This document shows positions 58,447 through 64,000 of a stretch of DNA of 64,000 nucleotides, one piece after another. Source of the DNA: Paguma larvata. Lineage: Eukaryota > Chordata > Mammalia > Carnivora > Viverridae. Where the stretch lies: assembly GCA_030068075.1 (NCBI GenBank), contig CM057823.1:17642485-17706484 (forward strand), given 5' to 3'. Under the pieces are notes generated by a model. It did not search any database. It was not told where the DNA came from and saw only the letters and a list, made by a program, of their open reading frames with translations. The translations under genes and the position numbers were made by a program. Positions within the stretch are counted from its first letter, which is position 1. Each line of letters opens with the position of its first letter.

Positions 58447-58680
58447 TAGGATTATTTTCTTAATTTCTCTCTGTGCTATTTTGTTATTAGTGTATGGAAA
58501 TGCAACAGATTTCTATGTATTAATTGTCTTACAAATTTACTAAACTTACTTATTAATTCTAATAGCTTTTCGGTGGAGTCTTTAGGGGTTTTTGTATGTA
58601 AAGTATCACATCATCTGCAAATAGTAACAGTCTTACTTTTTCGTACCAATTTCGATGACTTTTATTTCTTCCTCCCCTTG

Positions 58681-58730
58681 TCCTCTTCCTCCTCCCACTC
58701 CTCCTCCTCCCCCTCCTCCTCCTCCTCCTT
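58681..58730 (+). repeat. TCC-rich trinucleotide tract
   Basis: An imperfect (TCC)n polypyrimidine run inside L1 ORF2. Confidence 0.92.
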
Positions 58731-58742
58731 CTTTTCTGTCAT

Positions 58743-58744
58743 TT

Positions 58745-58806
<62 letters not shown>
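58743..58806 (+). repeat. (TTTC)16 tetranucleotide microsatellite
   Basis: Sixteen uninterrupted TTTC units (GAAA on the other strand). Pure arrays of this length in mammals are usually highly length-variable. Confidence 0.97.
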
Positions 58807-58808
<2 letters not shown>

Positions 58809-59202
58809 TTGTTTTGGTCGTTTTTCTGTAGCTAGGTCTTCCAGTAATATGTAGAATAAAAGTGGCAAGAATAAACATCCTTGTCTTGTTCCTAATCTTA
58901 GAAAAAAAGCAATTTTTTTAACAGAAGTATGATGTTAGCTGTGGGTATTTCATATATGACCTCTATTTTGTCAAGACATGTTCCCTCTAAAGACAATTTA
59001 TTGACAGTTTTTATCATGAATGGGTGCTGAATTTTTTCAAATGTTTTTTTTTATGAATCTATCAAGAAGATCATATGGTTTTTATCCTTCATTTTGTTAT
59101 TGTGGTGTACTACATTGATTGATCTGTAGATACTGAACCATCTTTGTGTCTCTGGAATAAGTCTCACCTGATTGTGGTGAATGAGTCTCTTATTGTATTT
59201 TT

Positions 59203-59400
59203 TTTTTTTTGGTGAATCCAAAAAGTTTATTTTTATTTATTTATAATTGAAGCATAGTTAACCCAATGTTACATTAATTTAAAGGGTACAACATAGTGAT
59301 TGGACAAGTTTATCCATGATGCTGTTACTTTTTGTTATCATTTATTTTAACTGTGCTAATTATTTTTAGTTACAGGATTGTTTTGTTTATTAACATATAA
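59203..59400 (-). mobile_element. Old L1 3' UTR piece
   Basis: Complement of an L1 3' end preceded by a T run: 'ataattgaagcatagttaac', 'gggtacaacatagtgattgg'. It adjoins another L1 3' end in the same orientation on its right. Confidence 0.6.
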
Positions 59401-59402
59401 AG

Positions 59403-60066
59403 TTCTTTTTTTTTTTAATTTAGTTCAAGTTAGTTAACATAGAGTGTAGTATTCATTGCAGGGGTAGAACTGAGTGATTCATCACGTACGTATAACACTC
59501 AATACTCACCCCAACAAGTGCCCTTCTTAATGCCCATCCCTCATTTCTCCCACCCCCATCAACCCTCAGTTTGTTCTTTGTATTTGAGTCTCTTATGGTG
59601 TGTCCTCCCTCTCTGTTTTTATCTTGTTTTTCCTACTTTTCCCCTATGATCATCCGTTGTTTCTCAAATTCCACATATGAGTGAAATCATGTGCTATCTG
59701 CCTTTCTCTGACTGATTTATTTCACCTAGCATACCATCCACATTGTTGCCAATGGCAAGATTTCATTCTTATTTTCATCACTGATTATCATTCCATTGTA
59801 TATTTATACCATATCTTCTGAATCAGTTCATCAGTTGATGGACATTTGGGCTCTTTCTATAACTTGGCTATTGTTGATAGCACTGCTATAGACGTTGGGG
59901 TGCATGTGCCCCTGCAAATCAGCACTCTTTTATCCTTTGGATAAATTTCTAATAGTGTAATTGCTAGGTCATAGGGTAATTCTATTTTTAATTTTTTGAG
60001 GAACCTCCACACTGTTTTCCAGACTGGCTGCACCAGTTTGCATTCCCACCAACAGCTCAAGAGGAG
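59403..60066 (-). mobile_element. Carnivore L1 3' copy (minus)
   Basis: A ~0.66-kb 5'-truncated L1: T-run tail, 3' UTR complement ('ttcaagttagttaacataga'), then ORF2 C-terminal codons. The minus-strand open frame 59857-60141 contains the family block '[19 protein letters not shown]' (usual form KIELPYDPAIPLLGIYPKD). It ends at 'caacagctcaagagg'. Confidence 0.88.
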
Positions 60067-60240
60067 CCAACCACAGCCAGTTTTGTGTATAAACAGGGAT
60101 GATATCTCCATTTCGAATAAAAATAAGTTCATAACTTGCATTTTAAAAATTCTGATCTTTCCAATTTAGAGGAAACTATTCATTAAGAATTAATTTAGAC
60201 ACAAGTCAATGGAGCCTTTAAGAACCTTATACGTTATGAT

Positions 60241-60629
60241 CGAAAAGAATGAAATCCTGCCATTTACAACAATGTGGATGGAACCAGAGGGTATTATGCT
60301 AAGCGAAATAAATTAGGCAGAGAAAGGCAGATATCACATGATTTCACTCCTATGTGGAATTTAAGAAACACAACAGATGAACATAGGGGAAGGGAAGGAA
60401 AAACAACATAAAAACAGAGAGGGAGGCACACCATAAGAGCCTCTCAAATACAGAGAACAAACAGGGTTGATGGGGGTGGCGGAAATGGGTGATGGGCATT
60501 AAAGAGGGCACTTGTTGGAATGAGCACTGGGTGTTATATGTACGTGAATCACCGAGTATATCAATCACTGAGTTCTACTCCTGAAGTCAAGACTACACCG
60601 TATGCTCACTAACGTGAGAATAAATAAAA
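60241..60629 (+). mobile_element. Carnivore L1 3' copy (plus)
   Basis: A sense-oriented L1 3' end: 'aaaagaatgaaatcctgcca', 'acaatgtggatggaaccag', 'gggtgttatatgtacgtga', ending in 'gagaataaataaaat'. Its 5' end faces the 5' end of the minus-strand copy, with about 175 bp of non-L1 DNA between. The first ~380 bp of each are complementary. Confidence 0.88.
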
Positions 60630-62300
60630 TCTCTTAATGTGTTTTTAAATTTGGTTTGCAATATTTTGTTGAGGAGTTTTAGATCTACATTCACCAAGGA
60701 TATTGGCCTGTAATTTTCCTTTTTGGGAATGTCTCTTTGGTTTTGGTATCAGGGTAATGCTGGCCTTAAAGAATGAAATTGAGTTTTCCTTCTTCTTCTA
60801 GTTTTTGGAACACTTTGAGAAGAATAAGTATTAACTCTTCTTACGTGTTTGGTATAATTCATCTCTGAAAACATCTGGGTCTGTTTGTTTGGGTGTTTTT
60901 GATTATTCATTCAATTTCATTACTAGTAATTGGTCTATTCTGATTTTCTATTTCTTCCTGATTCAGTTTTGGATCATTTGTATGTTTCTAGGAATTTATT
61001 CATTTTTTTTTCAAGATTGTTCAATATATGGAATATAATTTTTCATAGTAGTCTCTCTTAATCCTTTGTGTTTCTGGGCTCTTGGTTGCTATTTCTCCTC
61101 ATTCATTTCCGATTTTATTTACTTAATCCCTCTCTCTTTTATCATCATGAGTCTGGGTAAAATTTTATCAATTTTGTTTATGATTTCAAAGAACCAGCTC
61201 TTGGTTTTTCTATCTTTTCTACTGTTTTAGTTTTTCATTTGTTCATGCCCTGATCTCTATTATTTCCCTCCTTCTACTAATTTTGGGCTCAGTTTTTTCT
61301 TCTCTTCTAGTTCCTTTAGATATAAGTAGATCATTTATTTATTTGATATTTTTCTTTTTCTTTTTTCTTTTTTTTTTTTTTTTTTTGCATAGGCCTGTAT
61401 GGGTATGAACTTCCCTCTTTGAACTGCTTTCATTGTGTCGCAAAGATTTTGAACTGTTGTGCTTCCATTTGCATTCATCTCCAAGTATGTTTTATTTCCT
61501 CTTTGGCTCCTTCAATAACCCATTTATTGTTATTTTTATTGGTAACTTATTGTTATAGTTGTTGGTAACTAATTGATACCATTTCAATCTTCTTAACTTC
61601 ATTGACACTTTTTGTGACCTAAAATGTGCTCTATACTAGAGAACGTTCCATATACATGTGAAAAACAGGTGTACTCTGCTGTGTTTGAAAGGAATGGTCT
61701 ACATATATCTGTTAAGTCCATCTGGTCTAACGACATTCAAAGCTACTCTTTCCTTATTGATTTGTCTGGATGATTTATCTATTAATAATTGAGGTGTTAA
61801 GGTTCCTTATTATTTTATTACCGTCAATTTCTCTCTTGGTACTATTTGTTCTATGTATTTAGGTACTTCTATGTTGCAATGCATTACCATTGTTATGGAA
61901 CCTTTGTTGGGATTGATCCCTTTATCCTTTATCATTACGTAGAACCTTTATTTTTTCCTTTTGTTAGAGTCTTTGTTTTAAAGTCTAATATATTATATAG
62001 AGTATACATTATAGATAGAGAGGGTATACAATATATTAATAGTATGTATGGAATATCTTTTTCCATCCCTTCACTTTCAGCGTCCATGTATCTTTAGGTC
62101 TAAAGTGACTCTCTTATAGGCAACATATACATGGGTCTTGGTCTTTAATCGACCTTATGGCTTTTGATTGGAGCATTTAGTTCATTTATAAATTTAAAGT
62201 AATTATTGATAAATATGTATTTATTGCCATTTTCTCAATCATATTCTAGATTTGTGGTTGTTCTTTTCTGGATTTTTTTTGTAGGAGTGCTTCTTCTTTT

Positions 62301-62616
62301 AGCACAATTTTATTTTTTGTAATGCATCAAAAATTTGTTTTCACTTCAATTAATTTCAATGCTTACCTAATAGTGGTAGGTACATATTTATTTACCCAAT
62401 GCACTAATGTTACTGTACGAAGCGTTATCTCTAATATTTCAATATCGGAAATAATACTATAATTCACACTCATCTGCTTTTTTCACATTTGAGCTACTAT
62501 TTTCTTCAAATAGTACAACATTTAAAACACTGAGTGGGTCCCTCTGTGAAATAGGAAAAGGCTCCAAAGATGACTGATGTGTATATTTCACCTTTTATCT
62601 CTATTAATTGCTCTTT
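62301..62616. other. Single-copy DNA, no gene seen
   Basis: AT-rich sequence between the truncated L1 end and the hAT-like relic. Nothing recognisable. Confidence 0.5.
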
Positions 62617-62770
62617 AGAACAGCACTGTGCGATAGGATTTTCTGCCATGATGAAAATATTCTATATACTGTACAAAACAGTAGCCACTAGCCACTCACG
62701 GTTATTGATCACTTGAAATGTTGCTAGTATGTGAGGAATAGCACTTTTAATTTTAATTTAAGTTATTTTT

Positions 62771-62983
62771 TTTAATTTTTTTAATGTTTATTTACTTTTT
62801 TTGACAGAGAGACAGAGTGTGAGTGGGGAAGGGGCAGAGAAAGAGGGAGACACAGAATCTGAAGCAGGCTCCGGGCTTTGAGCTGTCAGCACAGAGCCCG
62901 ACGCAGGGCTCGAACTCAGAAACCGTGAGATCATGACCTGAGCTGAAGTCGGTGCTCAACTGACTGAGCCACCCAGGTGCCCA
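62771..62983 (-). mobile_element. SINEC element with perfect TSD
   Basis: Minus-strand felid SINE close to consensus. Perfect 16-bp TSD aatttaagttattttt at 62755-62770 and 62984-62999. Its head abuts, 22 bp away, the head of an opposite SINE. Confidence 0.97.
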
Positions 62984-63005
62984 AATTTAAGTTATTTTTA
63001 ATTTC

Positions 63006-63213
63006 GGGGTGCCTGGGTGGCTCAGCAGTCTGAGCCTCCGACATAAGCATTTTGCAGTTCATGAGTTCGAACCTCATGTGGGGCTCTGTGCTGACAGCTC
63101 AGAGCCTGGAGCCTGGTTTGGTATCTGTGTCTTCCTCTCTCTCTGACCCTTCCCTACTCAAACTTTGTCTCTCTCTGTCTCTCAAAAATAAATAAGGATT
63201 TAAAATTTAATAA
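63006..63213 (+). mobile_element. SINEC element, head-to-head with its neighbour
   Basis: Plus-strand felid SINE with head 'ggggtgcctgggtggctcag' and the full 'ctgacagctcagagcctgg' body. The tRNA-derived part is altered near the usual 'ccgacttcggctcagg'. Flanks ttatttttaattt and ttattttaaatta suggest a diverged TSD overlapping the neighbouring SINE's TSD copy. Confidence 0.93.
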
Positions 63214-63568
63214 AAAATGAATTATTTTAAATTAAAATACCCACATGTATACAGGGACTACGCTGTTGAACAATGGGCTCCATGTCCTTTATGACTTTTT
63301 GTCTTAATCCTACATGATCTTACATCAACAGTATGAGGCTTTCTCTGATTTTGTGTGTTCTCACATGGAACCCTTTACCACTTCTTTTATTGGTAAAGAT
63401 TTTTTGATATTTTCCATCATATACACTTGATTTCCTGTGGGAAGGTGGGTATAACTTCTCCTAAATAAGAAAAATAAAAAATAACTGAACAAGTGGTATA
63501 ATTAATGGCATAATTATTATAATTAGTGGTATAATTTTATGTTTTCATAGGTCATCATTAGCCTATAT

Positions 63569-63794
63569 ATATTTTTTTATTTTATTTTTTTACATTCATT
63601 TATTTTTGAGAGACAGAGAGACACAGCGTGAGCGAGGGAGGGGCAGAGAAGAGAGAGGCACACAGAATCTGAAACAGGCTCCAGGCTCTGAGCTGTCACC
63701 ACAGAGCCTGACAAGGGGCTCGAACCCACTAAACCTGAGATCATGACCTGAGCTGAGGTTGGACGCTTAACAGACCAAGCCACCCAGGTGCCGC
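63569..63794 (-). mobile_element. SINEC element with TSD
   Basis: Minus-strand felid SINE with T-rich tail at the left and head complement 'aagccacccaggtgcc' at the right. TSD tcattagcct(a/g)tat at 63555-63568 and 63795-63808. The 73-codon minus-strand frame is the SINE itself. Confidence 0.96.
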
Positions 63795-64000
63795 TCATTA
63801 GCCTGTATTTCTGAAGTTTGTTAATATCGAGAGTGTCAAAAATAACAGGGGAATCTTTGTGTCAAATCTATTTTAAACAAGGCATTTGTTATATTTTTAT
63901 TGTTTCTTTTTGTTGTTCCTTAGTCACCAACTTTCCAGTCTCTGAGCATTTCAATCAAGAAATATTTTACTACATTTAAAATTTCATCCTAGAAAACCTT

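Larger units (their letters stand above)
58500..59200 (-). pseudogene. L1 ORF2 RT-core remnant
   Basis: Resumption of host L1 ORF2 after the composite insertion. The catalytic FADDV codons are intact on the minus strand at about 58606-58625. The frame is destroyed immediately by the TCC and TTTC simple-repeat expansions, and later by a T run. The 81- and 68-codon minus-strand frames over the simple repeat (KERKKERKKERK) are artefacts of the TTTC array. Confidence 0.7.
55313..62300 (-). mobile_element. Old L1, 5'-truncated, with nested insertions
   Basis: Minus-strand L1 of the same general age as the 34.7 kb copy. The 3' UTR begins at 55.31 kb and ORF2 runs, with interruptions, to the endonuclease region near 62.1-62.3 kb, where it stops. 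ORF1 and the 5' UTR are absent. It hosts a SINE (56.81 kb), a composite insertion (57.39-58.45 kb), simple-repeat expansions (58.68-58.81 kb) and an L1 complex (59.2-60.63 kb). About 4.3 kb of host L1 remains. Confidence 0.82.
62617..63275 (+). mobile_element. hAT-like MER relic split by two SINEs
   Basis: The left part ('cagcactgtgcgatagga', 'gtagccactagccactcacg', 'cacttgaaatgttgctagta') and the right part ('acccacatgtatacaggg', 'ctacgctgttgaacaatgg') are the two halves of a known mammalian hAT-type element with inverted-repeat ends. Removing the two SINEs and one TSD copy leaves about 220 bp. I cannot state the family name with certainty. Confidence 0.6.

Noticed and set aside
58573..58878. 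Open frames rich in FFLS or KERK repeats
   Set aside because: They are translations of the (TTTC)16 microsatellite and the TCC tract, not a repeat protein.
1..64000. CRISPR arrays, operons, phage or bacterial features
   Set aside because: The repeats, SINE/LINE content and composition are those of mammalian nuclear DNA. No regularly spaced short direct repeats with unique spacers were seen.
1..64000. Endogenous retrovirus with gag, pol or env
   Set aside because: Apart from an MLT1-type LTR and two uncertain LTR-like traces, no retroviral coding sequence was recognised in any frame.

Overview
The window is non-coding mammalian DNA from a cat-like carnivore (Felidae, or at least Feliformia). 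The evidence is the tRNA-derived carnivore SINE (SINEC). About two dozen copies carry the felid-style body: a tRNA head with A and B boxes, the 'ctgacagctcagagcctgg' middle, a CT-rich stretch, then an (AAATAAA)-type tail. They occur with a LINE-1 3' end typical of carnivores. No protein-coding exon, rRNA, functional tRNA or CRISPR array could be supported. The short open frames are either antisense noise or decayed L1 ORF fragments.

Layout. 1-4.2 kb is mostly single-copy DNA with a MIR and two SINEs. 4.4-10.6 kb is a nest of minus-strand L1 copies with two short inverted L1 pieces. 10.6-15.3 kb is L2-like relics and single-copy DNA, including a diverged ~210-bp direct duplication spaced 800 bp apart, whose second copy is split by a SINE. 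15.3-18.3 kb is a minus-strand ORF1-only (HAL1-like) element with a tandemly repeated 5' region. 18.3-30.8 kb is mostly single-copy DNA with MLT1-like LTR, L2-like and SINE relics. 30.8-32.0 kb is an old L1. 34.7-42.8 kb is a near full-length old L1 on the minus strand that keeps its 5' end and carries five later insertions. 42.8-55.3 kb is mostly single-copy DNA with SINEs, a Tigger-like DNA transposon, MIRs, an ancient L1, a very strong G-quadruplex motif and two promoter-like spots. 55.3-62.3 kb is another minus-strand L1 broken by nested insertions and simple repeats. 62.3-64 kb is a hAT-like relic split by two head-to-head SINEs, then one more SINE.

How the parts relate. All seven long L1 bodies lie on the minus strand, whereas SINEs are about evenly split. 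One explanation is that the window is intronic to a plus-strand gene, where sense L1s are selected against; chance or a local duplication history could also do it. Nesting gives relative ages: old L1/HAL1-like, then younger carnivore L1 3' ends, then SINEs, many with recognisable target-site duplications (TSDs).

I found no new gene system. The most unusual items are the SINE-dated duplication of a TAAT-rich block, the HAL1-like element with ~62-bp 5' tandem units, the L1 complex bounded by one TSD at 59.2-60.6 kb, the all-T-loop G-quadruplex at 53.68 kb, and the CRE plus TATA pair at 45.1 kb. Repeat family names come from remembered consensus features, not a database search, and most repeat boundaries without a TSD are uncertain by tens of bases.
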